A stretch of DNA of 64,000 bases from JASHPR01 sp963833885 (GCA_963833885.1 CAWHZU010000010.1:1-64000); one strand, 5' to 3'; shown: positions 32,541 to 41,964, counted from the stretch's first letter. Translations and numbers: made by a program. Notes: generated by a model from the sequence alone, not told the origin.

Positions 32541-34220
32541 TCACTGCTCGGCGCGGGGCGCGGCCGCCGGGCTGCCATCGCTGAGCCCAGAGCCGTTCGT
32601 GGCACCGTCCTGCTGGGAGGTGCCCGTCACGGCGCCGGACCGGTCGCGCCGGGGGGTGCCGTCCCAGACTATGTCGGCTGGGCCCCGCGGACGACCCGTT
32701 AGCGAACGTATTCGGCCGGTTCTTAGCAGCGCGACGGCCGCGGCCAGCGCTGCGATCGCGACCGCGGTCCACGGGACGTAGTCGCCGAGCCGGTCGTAGA
32801 GCGTGCGTGCGGACGCGGGCGGGAGGCCGAGCCGCACCAGCGCGACACCTCGGAATGAGGGGCCCTTCCATGCCAGCAGCCGGCCCCTGGCGTCGAAGGC
32901 GACCGAGTCGCCGGTCAGAGCCGCCTGCACGACCGGGCGGCCGGTCTCGGCGGCGCGCAGCGCGCTGAGCGCCGCGTGCTGCGCCTCGGCCCACTCCCAG
33001 CTGGCCTGCCAGGTCGAGTCCGAGGTCTGGTAGACGATCAGCTGGGCGCCGTGATCGGTGTCCACCCGCGACATATCGGGGAACGCCGACTCGAAGCAGA
33101 TCAGCACCCCGATCGTGAGCGGCGGCTGGCCGTTTGGCATCGTGACGTGCAGGACGCGTGCCCCGGTGCCGGGAACCATGTTCTGCGCCGCCGCCTTGCT
33201 GATCTTGGTCAGCCAGCCGAGCTCCTGCCGGAACGGTATGTACTCGCCGAACGGCACCAGCCGGGTCTTGATGTACCGGCCGTCAACGCCGTTGCTGCCG
33301 ATCAGCAGGGCGACCTTGGACTTGTCGCCGTCGGGCGCCACCGAATCCTGGTTCACGAGGAGCTGTGCGCCGTCGGCCGCTGACAGCCGCTCGAGCTGAT
33401 GCAGCAGCGGGGCGTACTTGGCCAGGCTCAGGTCGTAGGCGACGCTGCTCTCCCCCCAGACGATCAGGTCCGCATTGTCACCGCGCAGGTCGGCCGACAG
33501 CCGCTGGCTGGCATCGACGCTGACCTTGGGGTTGTGCACCACTCCCGGCTGGACCAGCGCGATCGTCACGTGCCGGCTGACCGGCGAGGCCGACGTGAGC
33601 GCGAAGGCGGCCGGGCCGGCCGCTAGCGCGATGAGGGCGCAGGCCGCGCCGATCAGCCGCACCGGAATGGGCCGGGCGGCCAGCGCGATCAGGATCCCGG
33701 TGTTCGCCGCCACGAGCGCGAAGCCGACCAGCCAGACGCCGCCGAGCGCGGCGAGGGCCAGGATCGCGGGGTGCTGCCACTGGCTGGCCCCGTACACCGC
33801 CCACGGGCCGCCGAACCCCTGCCAGGAGCGGACCCAGTCGGCCACCAGCCAGCAGCTCGGCACCACGGCGAGTGCAGCGAGCGCGCGCAGCGGCGTAATC
33901 GGCGGGCGCAGCAGTCCCCAGGTAGCGGCGCCGAAGATGGTCCAGAGCGCGCCGATGAACACCGCGATGAGCAGCAGCCCGGGCCCCAGATTGGGTGCCA
34001 GCCAGTCCAGAGCGGCGAGCAGGAACCCGGTGCCGAACCACCACCCGCGCACCGCCGCCTCCCTGGCCGACGGTGCTGAGCGGAACAGCAGCATGCCGGG
34101 GACCAGCCCGAACCACGCGACGAACTCCAGGTTCGGCGCCGGGAAGGCCAGCGCGGGCAGCACGCCAGCGACGAGCGCCGCATAGCGGACCGGCCTGCCG
34201 AACGCGCGCCAGAATGCCAC
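32541..34220 (-). CDS. lnt: Apolipoprotein N-acyltransferase, second copy
   Basis: A ~559-residue membrane enzyme that adds the third acyl chain to the N-terminal cysteine of lipoproteins. There are about six N-terminal membrane helices, then a nitrilase-like periplasmic domain with the triad intact: Glu in VWGESSV, Lys in YIKTRLVPFGEY and Cys in LICFESAFP; a final helix and a Ser/Pro tail follow. The start is uncertain between GTG 34220 and GTG 34241, which straddle a 19-bp tandem repeat. It follows another lnt gene immediately. Confidence 0.9.
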   Translation of the reverse strand: MAFWRAFGRPVRYAALVAGVLPALAFPAPNLEFVAWFGLVPGMLLFRSAPSAREAAVRGWWFGTGFLLAALDWLAPNLGPGLLLIAVFIGALWTIFGAATWGLLRPPITPLRALAALAVVPSCWLVADWVRSWQGFGGPWAVYGASQWQHPAILALAALGGVWLVGFALVAANTGILIALAARPIPVRLIGAACALIALAAGPAAFALTSASPVSRHVTIALVQPGVVHNPKVSVDASQRLSADLRGDNADLIVWGESSVAYDLSLAKYAPLLHQLERLSAADGAQLLVNQDSVAPDGDKSKVALLIGSNGVDGRYIKTRLVPFGEYIPFRQELGWLTKISKAAAQNMVPGTGARVLHVTMPNGQPPLTIGVLICFESAFPDMSRVDTDHGAQLIVYQTSDSTWQASWEWAEAQHAALSALRAAETGRPVVQAALTGDSVAFDARGRLLAWKGPSFRGVALVRLGLPPASARTLYDRLGDYVPWTAVAIAALAAAVALLRTGRIRSLTGRPRGPADIVWDGTPRRDRSGAVTGTSQQDGATNGSGLSDGSPAAAPRAEQ

Positions 34221-34222
34221 AG

Positions 34223-34260
34223 TCCTATTGTGCGGCCCCACTCCTATTGTGCGGCCCCAC
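34223..34260. repeat. Perfect 19-bp tandem duplication between the two lnt genes
   Basis: TCCTATTGTGCGGCCCCAC occurs twice without a gap (34223-34241 and 34242-34260). The second copy contains the stop codon of the upstream lnt (34244-34246, minus strand), and the duplication changes the spacing to the downstream start. It looks like a recent slippage event. Confidence 0.95.
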
Positions 34261-36019
34261 TGTCGGCAGGCAGCGGCGGTTGGCTGCGCCGCGACCGGCG
34301 CCGCTCGGCGATCGCGCTGGCCACACCTGCGGCCAGCGCCGCGACGGCCAGCGCGCTGAACACGATCTCTGGCCACTCGCCGAGCCGTTCGGCCAGCGTG
34401 GCTTTGCTCAGCAGCGGTACCCGCGCCTCGAGCAGGACCCGCTGCCAGGTCCGGCTCTGGCTGATCAGCGTCCCATCGGGCGCGATGATCGCGCTGACCC
34501 CGGTCGTGCCCGCGACCACCATGGAGCGGTCGAACTCGATCGCGCGGATCCGGGCCATAGCGAGCTGCTGCAGGGTCTCGCCGAGCTGGCCGTCCAGCTC
34601 GAAGTCCGCGTCGTTCGTCTGCTCGGTGAGCAGGTTCGCGCCGGCGGTGACCTCGGAGGAGACCAGGTTGTCGAAGCCGACCTCGTAGCAGATCACGTCG
34701 CCGAGCCTGACCTTGCCGATGTGGAACACCACCGCCTTGTGCCCGGCGGTGAAGTTCACCGGCTGCAGCGACGGCAGCGAGGAGAACGAGCTGATCAGGC
34801 CGCGGAACGGGATGTACTCGCCGAACGGCACAAGCTGGCGCTTCACGTAGATCGCGACGGGCCCGCGGCCGGGTAGCCATAGCTGGCCGGCGTTGCGCAA
34901 TGGATTCTGCAGCAGCGTGCCGATGAGCACCGGACGGTCGATCGCGGCGACCGCGTCGGAGATGGTGGCGTAGATGTACGGGTCCGTGCTGGGATCGATG
35001 TCGGCCGAGTCCTCCGGCCATATCACCACGTCGGGAGCCTGCCGCGAGCCCGCCTTGACCTGCGCCGCCAACTGCTCGGTGGCTGCGGCGTGGTTGCCGG
35101 TGACGTCCGTGTCGGCCAGCTGCTTCGCCAGCGTCCGTGAGTGCGGGACGTTGCCCTGCACCGCGGCCACCTCGGCGGTAGGCACGCCCGTACCCGGCTC
35201 GCCCGACGGCAGCAGGCCACCCGCGACGACCAGCCCGGCTGCGGCGGCGAAGCCGAGCGCGGGCACGATCCGGCGCCGTACCGGATAAGGGGCCAGCACC
35301 AGCCAGGCCAGCGTGGCTCCGGCGAGCGCCAGGAGGAACGTCAGCAGCGGCGGGCCGCCGATGGCCACCCAGCGGGCGGTGGGCGCCTGGGCCTGGCTCA
35401 TCGCCAGCCTGCCCCATGGGAACGCGTACGGCCAGCGGCCACGGAAGGCCTCAACACCGACCCACCAGCAGCCGACCGCCACCGGCCACCCGGGCAGGCG
35501 CAGCATCAGCCGCTGCCCGATCGCGAACAGGCCGAAGATCACGGCCTCGGCGATCGCAAGCGCGGCCCACGCATACCAGGCCACGTTGATCAGCCAGGAC
35601 AGCAGCGGAACGAAGAACGCCAGGCCGAACGCGAGCCCGACCAGGAAGGAGCCGCGCAGGCTCCGGCGCCAGAGCGCAATCACGAGCAGCGCCGGGGCAA
35701 CCACAGCGAACGGCCAGATTCCGGTGGGCGGGAACGCTGCCTCGAGCGCCAGCCCTCCAACGATCGCGATGACGAGCGCCAGCAGGATGGGCACACCCCG
35801 TCGGCGCCCGGCGGTGGCCTCTGCCGCAGCGGCCGCGGCCTGTGCTGAGACGGCTGCCGGCTGCGCTGGGGTGTCCGCGGCCTGGGTGGATGTGGCCCCG
35901 GGCTGCGCCTGGTCGGCATCTGACGCCATCCCGTCCCTGGCCTGCCCAGCCGACGCAGCCCCCGGCACGCCGACTGCCGCATCAGCGGCGCCATGGCCTG
36001 CCTCGCCGGTCTGCGGCAC
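34244..36019 (-). CDS. lnt: Apolipoprotein N-acyltransferase, first copy
   Basis: A 591-residue Lnt. The first ~85 residues are an Ala/Gln-rich cytoplasmic extension; membrane helices follow (ILLALVIAIVGGLALEAAFPPTG onward), then the nitrilase-like domain with Glu in IWPEDSADI, Lys in YVKRQLVPFGEY and Cys in VICYEVGFD. GTG 36019 is chosen because GGTGGGAGG lies just upstream. It is a paralogue, not a copy, of the next gene: the active sites match but the surrounding sequence differs widely. It is the first gene of an operon ending in a lipoprotein L,D-transpeptidase. Confidence 0.9.
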   Translation of the reverse strand: MPQTGEAGHGAADAAVGVPGAASAGQARDGMASDADQAQPGATSTQAADTPAQPAAVSAQAAAAAAEATAGRRRGVPILLALVIAIVGGLALEAAFPPTGIWPFAVVAPALLVIALWRRSLRGSFLVGLAFGLAFFVPLLSWLINVAWYAWAALAIAEAVIFGLFAIGQRLMLRLPGWPVAVGCWWVGVEAFRGRWPYAFPWGRLAMSQAQAPTARWVAIGGPPLLTFLLALAGATLAWLVLAPYPVRRRIVPALGFAAAAGLVVAGGLLPSGEPGTGVPTAEVAAVQGNVPHSRTLAKQLADTDVTGNHAAATEQLAAQVKAGSRQAPDVVIWPEDSADIDPSTDPYIYATISDAVAAIDRPVLIGTLLQNPLRNAGQLWLPGRGPVAIYVKRQLVPFGEYIPFRGLISSFSSLPSLQPVNFTAGHKAVVFHIGKVRLGDVICYEVGFDNLVSSEVTAGANLLTEQTNDADFELDGQLGETLQQLAMARIRAIEFDRSMVVAGTTGVSAIIAPDGTLISQSRTWQRVLLEARVPLLSKATLAERLGEWPEIVFSALAVAALAAGVASAIAERRRSRRSQPPLPADSGAAQ

Positions 36020-36346
36020 GGTACCTCCCACCAGGCATCCTGGGTCCGACAAAGCGAGAGTAGCCGGACCTGCGGGGAGCTGCGCCCCCCGCACTCCCCC
36101 CAAAACCGGCACCCCCACCCCCAATGCGAGCGCGGGCTTTGGGGGAGGGGCGTGAGCAGCGCGGCGCGGAGCACCGTGCGCGGCTTCGGGATCCCGTCTG
36201 TTGCACGGCGCGGTGAGCGGTTTGCGAAATGCAATTTCCCTGATTCGATGGGATTGCAGCTATCCTTCGTGATAGCCTCGTCACCGTCTGTTGATCATGA
36301 ATAGGGTAATAGCGGTTTCCGGCATAATTTGCGAGGTCCACGGCAC
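36020..36346. other. Divergent intergenic region, 327 bp
   Basis: Lies between lnt and the next plus-strand gene. An AT-richer patch at 36220-36335 contains CATAAT (36323-36328) about 20 bp before the plus-strand GTG, a possible -10 box without a clear -35. No gene or repeat seen. Confidence 0.5.
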
Positions 36347-37051
36347 GTGATCAAGATCCGTTACGCAGACCTGCCTGCCGGGTTACATATCCGGGCGGTG
36401 GCCCGCGGCAAGGACACGGTCATCTACCTGCTGCCCGGGCTGACCGCAGCGCAACGGCAGGCTGCCCTGCGCAGGGCGCGGAGCAGTGCCCGCATGGGCC
36501 ACGGCCCGCGGCTGCCGGTCCCGGGCGTCTTGGGCGCCGTGATGGTGGACCGGATGCGGACGACGGTCCGGAATGGCGCCGCGGCCATGCGTGGCCACCC
36601 GGCAATCCTCGTCCCGCCACTCGTGATCGTCCTGTCGGCTGCCGTCGCCTACATCCTTCTGGTGTCGGTCGACATCAGGATTCACGATCCGCAGGCCAAT
36701 GGGCCCGCCGGGCCAGGCACCCCCATCGCCGCGGCGGTCGCTCCGCCGGGAGGCAGCGCGGACGACCCGGGCGCGCAGCCGGGCTCGGCATCGCGGAACA
36801 CCTCGGGGCATTCGCAGCGGCCGACGCACAAGCGTTCCGGGGGCAGCCAGGGCGGCTCGCCGTCCCCGTCACCCACGCCGTCTCCCGTCAAGTCAACGTC
36901 GGCCCCGAGCCCGAGCCCGCCGCCGTCGGCCGCAGCATCGCCGACCCCGACGGCCGGCGGCGTCAACTCGACGGGTTCCGGCTCGGGTTTGCCCGGTGCC
37001 GGCGGGGTGTGCGTGGATCCCGGCCCGCCGGGTGTGTGCCAGTCGCCGTAG
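36347..37051 (+). CDS. Single-pass membrane protein with Pro/Ser-rich exterior tail
   Basis: A 234-residue protein from GTG 36347 (MIKIRYADLPAGLHI). A basic N-terminal cytoplasmic domain (~1-85), with RYADLPAGLH and VIYLLPGLTAAQRQAALRRARSSARMGHG, is followed by one membrane helix (~88-112, PPLVIVLSAAVAYILLVSV) and a long low-complexity Ser/Pro/Gly tail to the C-terminus. A similar N-terminal block occurs in actinomycete proteins of unknown function. The outward tail may reach into the cell wall. Not in an operon. Confidence 0.65.
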   Translation: MIKIRYADLPAGLHIRAVARGKDTVIYLLPGLTAAQRQAALRRARSSARMGHGPRLPVPGVLGAVMVDRMRTTVRNGAAAMRGHPAILVPPLVIVLSAAVAYILLVSVDIRIHDPQANGPAGPGTPIAAAVAPPGGSADDPGAQPGSASRNTSGHSQRPTHKRSGGSQGGSPSPSPTPSPVKSTSAPSPSPPPSAAASPTPTAGGVNSTGSGSGLPGAGGVCVDPGPPGVCQSP

Positions 37052-37175
37052 CCTCGGCTGGCCCGGCAAGAGCGTTCAAGACGGCTCGGCACATCTTCGG
37101 TCAATATGGCAGCAAGCCTGATGGGTCCCGGCCCTGACTGGCGACGTCATCGAGCCGACCGGAGGGAGACCAGCG

Positions 37176-38117
37176 GTGAGCCGCCGGGGCTGGACGCTGT
37201 TCGCAGCGATGAGCATCATCTGGGGCATTCCCTATCTGCTGATCAAGGTCGCGGTGGGCGGGGTGCCGGTGCCCGTGCTCGTGCTTGCCCGGGTGGGGGT
37301 CGGCTCGGCGCTGTTGCTGCCCGTGGCCATCAGCCGAAAGCAGATCGGCGTGCTGCTGCCGCACTGGCGGTGGCTGCTGGCGTTCGCGTGCGTCGAGATC
37401 GTCGCGCCGTGGCTGCTGCTGTCCGAGGCCGAGCGCAAGCTGTCCAGCTCGATGAGCGGGCTGCTCGTTGCGTCGGTACCGATCGTCGTGGTCGTGCTCG
37501 CGAGGCTGACCGGTGGCACCGACCGCCTGAACGGGATCCGGTGGGCGGGTCTGCTGGCCGGCCTCGGCGGCGTTGCGCTGCTGGCGGCTCCGACGGCGGT
37601 GGGCGGCGACGCGTTGTCGATCGTCGAGGTGCTGCTGGTCGCGGTGTGCTACGCGACCGGTCCATTGATCGCCAGCAGGAGGCTCGGCGACCTGCCGCCG
37701 CTGGGGATGACCGCGGTGTGCCTTGGCTTCGCCGCGATCGTCTACGCCCCCCTGGCCGCACTGGCCTGGCCGTCCGCGGCGCCGTCCTGGCGGGTGCTCG
37801 GTGCGCTGGCGGGTCTCGCGGTCGTGTGCACGGCTGCGGCGTTCCCCATTTTCTTCCGGCTGATCGCCGAGGTAGGCCCGGCCCGGGCCAGCGTGATCAC
37901 CTACATCAATCCCGCGGTCGCCGTTGCGCTCGGTGTGTCCGTGCTCGGCGAGCGGTTTACGCCGGCTATGGCCGTGGCGTTCGCGCTGATTCTCGGCGGC
38001 TCGGTACTGGCGACCCGCACCGGAGGACGCGGTGCTCCAGGGCCGGAACGTGCCACGGGGGAGGACTCGGCGTGCTTGCCGGAACCCGGAGCCGCCCCGA
38101 CACCCGGCCGGCCGTAA
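37176..38117 (+). CDS. EamA/DMT-family transporter
   Basis: A 313-residue membrane protein with ten predicted helices in two EamA repeats: WTLFAAMSIIWGIPYLLIKVA in the first, and the second ending VITYINPAVAVALGVSVLGERFTPAMAVAFALILGGS, the classic EamA ending. A GGAGGGAG ribosome-binding site lies upstream of the GTG start. Such proteins export amino acids or other small metabolites; the substrate cannot be told. Serine-tRNA ligase follows 42 bp downstream. Confidence 0.9.
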   Translation: MSRRGWTLFAAMSIIWGIPYLLIKVAVGGVPVPVLVLARVGVGSALLLPVAISRKQIGVLLPHWRWLLAFACVEIVAPWLLLSEAERKLSSSMSGLLVASVPIVVVVLARLTGGTDRLNGIRWAGLLAGLGGVALLAAPTAVGGDALSIVEVLLVAVCYATGPLIASRRLGDLPPLGMTAVCLGFAAIVYAPLAALAWPSAAPSWRVLGALAGLAVVCTAAAFPIFFRLIAEVGPARASVITYINPAVAVALGVSVLGERFTPAMAVAFALILGGSVLATRTGGRGAPGPERATGEDSACLPEPGAAPTPGRP

Positions 38118-38159
38118 ACCGTTCCGCCGTGCCCGGGCCGCCCCGCTAAACTCGCCAAG

Positions 38160-39401
38160 GTGATCGATCTCAAAGCGGCCCGGCAGGAGCCCGACCGGTA
38201 CCGCACCGCGCTGGCCCGGCGAGGCGCGGCAAAGGACTTTGACGCGCTGCTCGCCGTCGACGCCAAATGGCGTGAGCACACGGAGCGGGCGGAGACGCTC
38301 CGCGCCGCGCAGAAGAGGTCGTCGAAGGGCAAGCCGGGACCCGACGAGCTGGCCGAGCTGCGGCAGCTCGCCGCGGAGTTCGCCGCGGCGACCGAGGAGC
38401 AGGCGCACGCCGCCCGCGAGCGGGACGACCTGCTCGCCAAGATCCCGAACCTGCCCGATCTCACCGCCCCCGATGGCATGGACGATGATGACGCCGAGCT
38501 GGTCCGGACCTGGGGCGAGCAGCCGAAGTTCGGCTTCGAGCCCAAGGATGCCCTGGACCTGGGGTCGTCCCGCGGATGGATCGACATGGCCAGGGGGGCG
38601 CGGCTGTCGGGTTCCCGGTTCGCCTACCGGATCGGGGACGTGGCGCTGGCCGAGATGGCGCTGTACCGGTTCGTCATCGACACCCTGACCGACAAGGGTT
38701 TCCTGCTCGTGCTGCCGCCGGTCCTGGCCACCGAGCGGTCCATGTACGGAACCGGCTTCCTGCCGACCGAGGAGTCCAACCTCTACCACCTGGAGAAGGA
38801 CGACCTCTACCTGACCGGCACCTCAGAGGTCGCGCTCGCCGGGATTCACGCCGAGGAGCGGCTCGAGGAGGAGGAGCTGCCGGCCCTGTACGCCGGTTTC
38901 ACCACGAACTTCCGGCGCGAGGCCGGGGCGGCAGGCAAGGACACCAAGGGCATGTTCCGGGTGCACCAGTTCGACAAGGTCGAGATGTACGTCTACTGCG
39001 CCCCGGAGCAGTCCGGCGAGTTTCACGAGCGGCTGCTCGCGTATGAAGAGGAGATCGTCCAGGCGCTCGGCCTCCCCTACCGGGTGATGAACATCGCGGT
39101 GGGCGACCTCGGCGCCCCGACCGCGAAGAAATACGACATTGAGGCCTGGTTCCCGACCCAGGGCCGGTACCGGGAGATCACCTCCTGCTCGAACACCACC
39201 GACTACCAGGCGCGGCGGCTGAATGTCAGGTTCCGCCGTGACGGCAACCTGGAGTTCGTGCACACGCTCAACGGCACCGGCGCGACAGCCCGCGCACTGC
39301 TCTCGATCATGGAGAACTTCCAGGACGAGGGCGGCACGGTGGCGGTCCCCGAGGCGCTGCAGCGCTACGGCGCCCCGGCGACGCTCGGCGCGCCGCGCTA
39401 G
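38160..39401 (+). CDS. serS: Seryl-tRNA synthetase
   Basis: A 413-residue class II enzyme that charges tRNA-Ser. It has an N-terminal coiled-coil tRNA-binding arm (~25-100), then motif 2 (FTTNFRREAGAAGKDTKGMFRVHQF) and motif 3 (LNGTGATARALLSIMEN). Full length. The start is GTG, with a weak AAGG upstream. The TAG stop shares a CTAG with the stop of the convergent S53 peptidase gene. Confidence 0.97.
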   Translation: MIDLKAARQEPDRYRTALARRGAAKDFDALLAVDAKWREHTERAETLRAAQKRSSKGKPGPDELAELRQLAAEFAAATEEQAHAARERDDLLAKIPNLPDLTAPDGMDDDDAELVRTWGEQPKFGFEPKDALDLGSSRGWIDMARGARLSGSRFAYRIGDVALAEMALYRFVIDTLTDKGFLLVLPPVLATERSMYGTGFLPTEESNLYHLEKDDLYLTGTSEVALAGIHAEERLEEEELPALYAGFTTNFRREAGAAGKDTKGMFRVHQFDKVEMYVYCAPEQSGEFHERLLAYEEEIVQALGLPYRVMNIAVGDLGAPTAKKYDIEAWFPTQGRYREITSCSNTTDYQARRLNVRFRRDGNLEFVHTLNGTGATARALLSIMENFQDEGGTVAVPEALQRYGAPATLGAPR

Positions 39402-40996
39402 AGCGCTGGCGTCGCCGCCTCGCCGGTTGCGGACGTCAGCTCGGTCAGCAAAGCGGTGCCGTCCGGTGAGCCCAAGCCGGAGCACGCATCCCAGCCGGGC
39501 CCGGCCGAGTACGCACCGTTGCTCCCGCTCGTGATGTCCTGGAATCCAGGCGCGGCCTCGCCGGAGACAACGCCGGCGTACAGCTGCTCCTGGATCAGCC
39601 CGAACGTCTTGCCCGCCCCCTGTGCCAGCCGGGCGATCAGCGCGGCCCAGAGCGGGGCGACGGCGCTCGTGCCGCCGATAACCGTCGACTGGCCATCGAC
39701 AAGGACCTGATAGCCGGTATTGGGGTCGGCGTTGCCCGCCACGTCAGGCACGCCGCGGCCGGTACCGCCGGACGCCGTGTCCGGCACGCCGACGCTGGCC
39801 TGCCAGGTCGGCAGCGCGAACTCGTCGCTCACCCCGCCACCGGTCGCGCCGCCGCTCGAGCCGTCGTTCCACACGGTCTCCGAGCTGATCACCCCGGTGG
39901 CCGGATCGGCCTGCAGGCTGGTGCCGCCGCAGGCCAGCGCGTTCGGGCTGGAAGCAGGGAAGTCAACGTGCGGCTGACTGCCGGTGACGCCGTCGGTGCT
40001 GCCGCCATCGCCGGCCGCCACGCACACGGTTACGCCCAGCGCCACACCGTCGGCGCACGCGGCGTCTAGCGTGGATCTGGACTGAGCGGTCCACGAGTCC
40101 TCCGACTGGCCCCAGCTGATGCTCACCGCCGCGGGAGTCGGCGTTGCATGGACCGCGGTGGTCACCGCGTCGATGAAACCCTGGTCGGTGTTGGGCGCGA
40201 AATAGACCACGATGGCGGCTCCGTGTGCCACGGAGCCGGCCACCTCGATGTCGAGCAGTACTTCGCCGTCCGCGCCGTTGGGTGCCTGATCCGGCACGTT
40301 GCTGGCGCCATCAACACCTTGCGCGGTCACCGAGGGGACGGAAAGGCCCAGGCCGGAGAAGTAGCTGTCCAGGTCGGTGTCCGAGTAGCCACCGCCAAGC
40401 TCGATGATCCCTATCGTCTGCCCGGTGCCGTCGGTTCCGGCCGGGAACTGATAGATCTGCGCCACCTGGGGCGGCGTGTAGGAGGTCCCGGCCGCGGCGG
40501 GGTCGGCGCGTCGGGCCATGAACCGGGACTGCGGGCGGTTGTCGAGGCCCACCACGGCAGCCACGATGCCGTCGAGCTCGGCCGGTATCTGCAGGGTGCC
40601 CTCGCGGTACCGGTGCGCCACCCGCTCCGATCCGCCCGGAAACGGGCTCGTGACCATGGACAGCTCCGCGCCGAAGGTTGCCGCCAGCGCCGAGACCGTG
40701 CCCGCCACGGTGACCCGGCGCGAGCCCGCGTCCTGCCCGGTGACCTCGAGGCCGAGACCGGACAGCGTGTCGGCGACGAGCTCGAGGTCGGCCGGGTCGG
40801 CTCCGTAGCTGTGCTGAAGCTCTCTCCTGGTGAGCCTGACCGGCACGCCAGCGTCGTCGAGCGGCAGCTCGGCGCGCCGCCGGGTCACGATGGTCAGCTC
40901 GATGCGTTCCGACCCGTCGATGGCCCCGGCAGGTTCAACGTCGGCCAGCGGCCCTCGCTGGCTGCCGGACAGCTGCACGAAAGAGTCGTCGCTCAT
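39398..40996 (-). CDS. S53 (sedolisin/kumamolisin) acid peptidase
   Basis: A 532-residue serine-carboxyl peptidase. An N-terminal pro-kumamolisin activation domain (~30-180) precedes the catalytic domain: the Glu/Asp pair in GEVLLDIEVAG, the oxyanion Asp in AAGDGGSTDG, the nucleophile Ser in GGTSAVAPLWAA, and the C-terminal calcium site (QDITSGSNGAYSAGPGWDACSGLG). No classical signal peptide is visible, as in kumamolisins. It digests proteins at low pH, probably outside the cell. It is convergent with serS, the two stops overlapping in CTAG. Confidence 0.92.
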   Translation of the reverse strand: MSDDSFVQLSGSQRGPLADVEPAGAIDGSERIELTIVTRRRAELPLDDAGVPVRLTRRELQHSYGADPADLELVADTLSGLGLEVTGQDAGSRRVTVAGTVSALAATFGAELSMVTSPFPGGSERVAHRYREGTLQIPAELDGIVAAVVGLDNRPQSRFMARRADPAAAGTSYTPPQVAQIYQFPAGTDGTGQTIGIIELGGGYSDTDLDSYFSGLGLSVPSVTAQGVDGASNVPDQAPNGADGEVLLDIEVAGSVAHGAAIVVYFAPNTDQGFIDAVTTAVHATPTPAAVSISWGQSEDSWTAQSRSTLDAACADGVALGVTVCVAAGDGGSTDGVTGSQPHVDFPASSPNALACGGTSLQADPATGVISSETVWNDGSSGGATGGGVSDEFALPTWQASVGVPDTASGGTGRGVPDVAGNADPNTGYQVLVDGQSTVIGGTSAVAPLWAALIARLAQGAGKTFGLIQEQLYAGVVSGEAAPGFQDITSGSNGAYSAGPGWDACSGLGSPDGTALLTELTSATGEAATPAL

Positions 40997-41041
40997 GTCG
41001 CCCCTTCACCTAGTCCCTGGCCGCGGTGGCCCGGCAGAAGG

Positions 41042-41132
41042 TTACTCCCGCGTGGCGATTCTTTTACTCGGCGGTTGGCTCACCTTTTACCCGGTGCCGG
41101 CTCAACCCGTTACCCGGCGCCGGCGCAACCCG
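41042..41132. repeat. Four-unit 22-23-bp degenerate tandem repeat
   Basis: Units begin TTACTC or TTACCC at 41042, 41064, 41087 and 41110. The last two match in 21 of 23 positions (TTACCCGGTGCCGGCTCAACCCG type); the first two are more diverged. The array fills the space between the S53 peptidase start and the SGNH hydrolase stop. Confidence 0.75.
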
Positions 41133-41136
41133 GCGG

Positions 41137-41964
41137 CTAGCGGACGATGGGGCTGCGGCTGTGGCCATGCAGCGGGAAGGCCTGGGGGAGCGCGTCGGCT
41201 ATGGCCTGGGCGCGGGCCGCGCACCCGGCGGAGTTGTAGTGGATGCCGTCCGCCAGGAACCAGCTGGGCTGTGCCACGGCGGCCCAGTCGAAGATCCGCA
41301 TGTTCGGGTACATGGCGAGGGCGCGCAGCAGAGTGTCGTCCCAGAGCTGCTCGTTGGCCTCGGCGTAGGGGCCGCTGCCGAGCTGGGTCACGGTGTTGAC
41401 CCACATCACCGGCTCGCCGTGCGCCACGGACATCATCTCCTGGATGCGCGCCATCATCCCGACGCTGGAGCCGGCGGCCACGTTCGCCGCGTCGTTGGTG
41501 CCGAGCGCGAACACCCAGCAGCCGCGATACCCCTCGTTCCACCAGGAGAGGGCCACGTTGTAGCCGTTTACCTGGCCGGGGAGCGTCTCCACGATCGATC
41601 GTCCGCCCGAGGCGTCGATCTGCAGGTGCCGGACGCCGACGTCGGCGTAGCGAGCGGGCAGCTGCTGCGCAGGGTCGGGCAGGTCGGCCGATGAGATCAG
41701 GTCCGCCGACGTTGAGTCACCGATGTGGGCCACCGAACCGCAGGACGTGCGCCGTGCGGCTGCTCGGGCCGGAGCCGCCGCGCGGGTCCGTGGTGCGGCC
41801 GCGGTCCGCGGCGCAGCGGCGCCGACGAGTGCAAGCACGAGCGTCGCGGCGATACCGGCCACGGCCGCCAAGCCGCGCCAGCGCGGCCAGCTGAGCCGGG
41901 GAAGTCTCGGCACCCACCGTCCTGGTCGGGTGACGGTTAGTGTCTGGCCATGCCGAGGGCGCAT
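41137..41964 (-). CDS. Exported SGNH/GDSL hydrolase
   Basis: A 275-residue protein from ATG 41964 (GGAG upstream). One N-terminal signal anchor (GLAAVAGIAATLVLALVGAAA, ~32-52) is followed by the SGNH domain: Ser in HIGDSTSA, a Gly-containing block, Asn in ALGTNDAA, and Asp-His in ADGIHYNSAG. It is likely an extracytoplasmic esterase or acetylhydrolase acting on cell-wall glycans, but no substrate evidence is present. Confidence 0.85.
   Translation of the reverse strand: MRPRHGQTLTVTRPGRWVPRLPRLSWPRWRGLAAVAGIAATLVLALVGAAAPRTAAAPRTRAAAPARAAARRTSCGSVAHIGDSTSADLISSADLPDPAQQLPARYADVGVRHLQIDASGGRSIVETLPGQVNGYNVALSWWNEGYRGCWVFALGTNDAANVAAGSSVGMMARIQEMMSVAHGEPVMWVNTVTQLGSGPYAEANEQLWDDTLLRALAMYPNMRIFDWAAVAQPSWFLADGIHYNSAGCAARAQAIADALPQAFPLHGHSRSPIVR

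Noticed and set aside
41042..41132. CRISPR array
   Set aside because: Units are contiguous without spacers and are degenerate; no cas genes are in the window.
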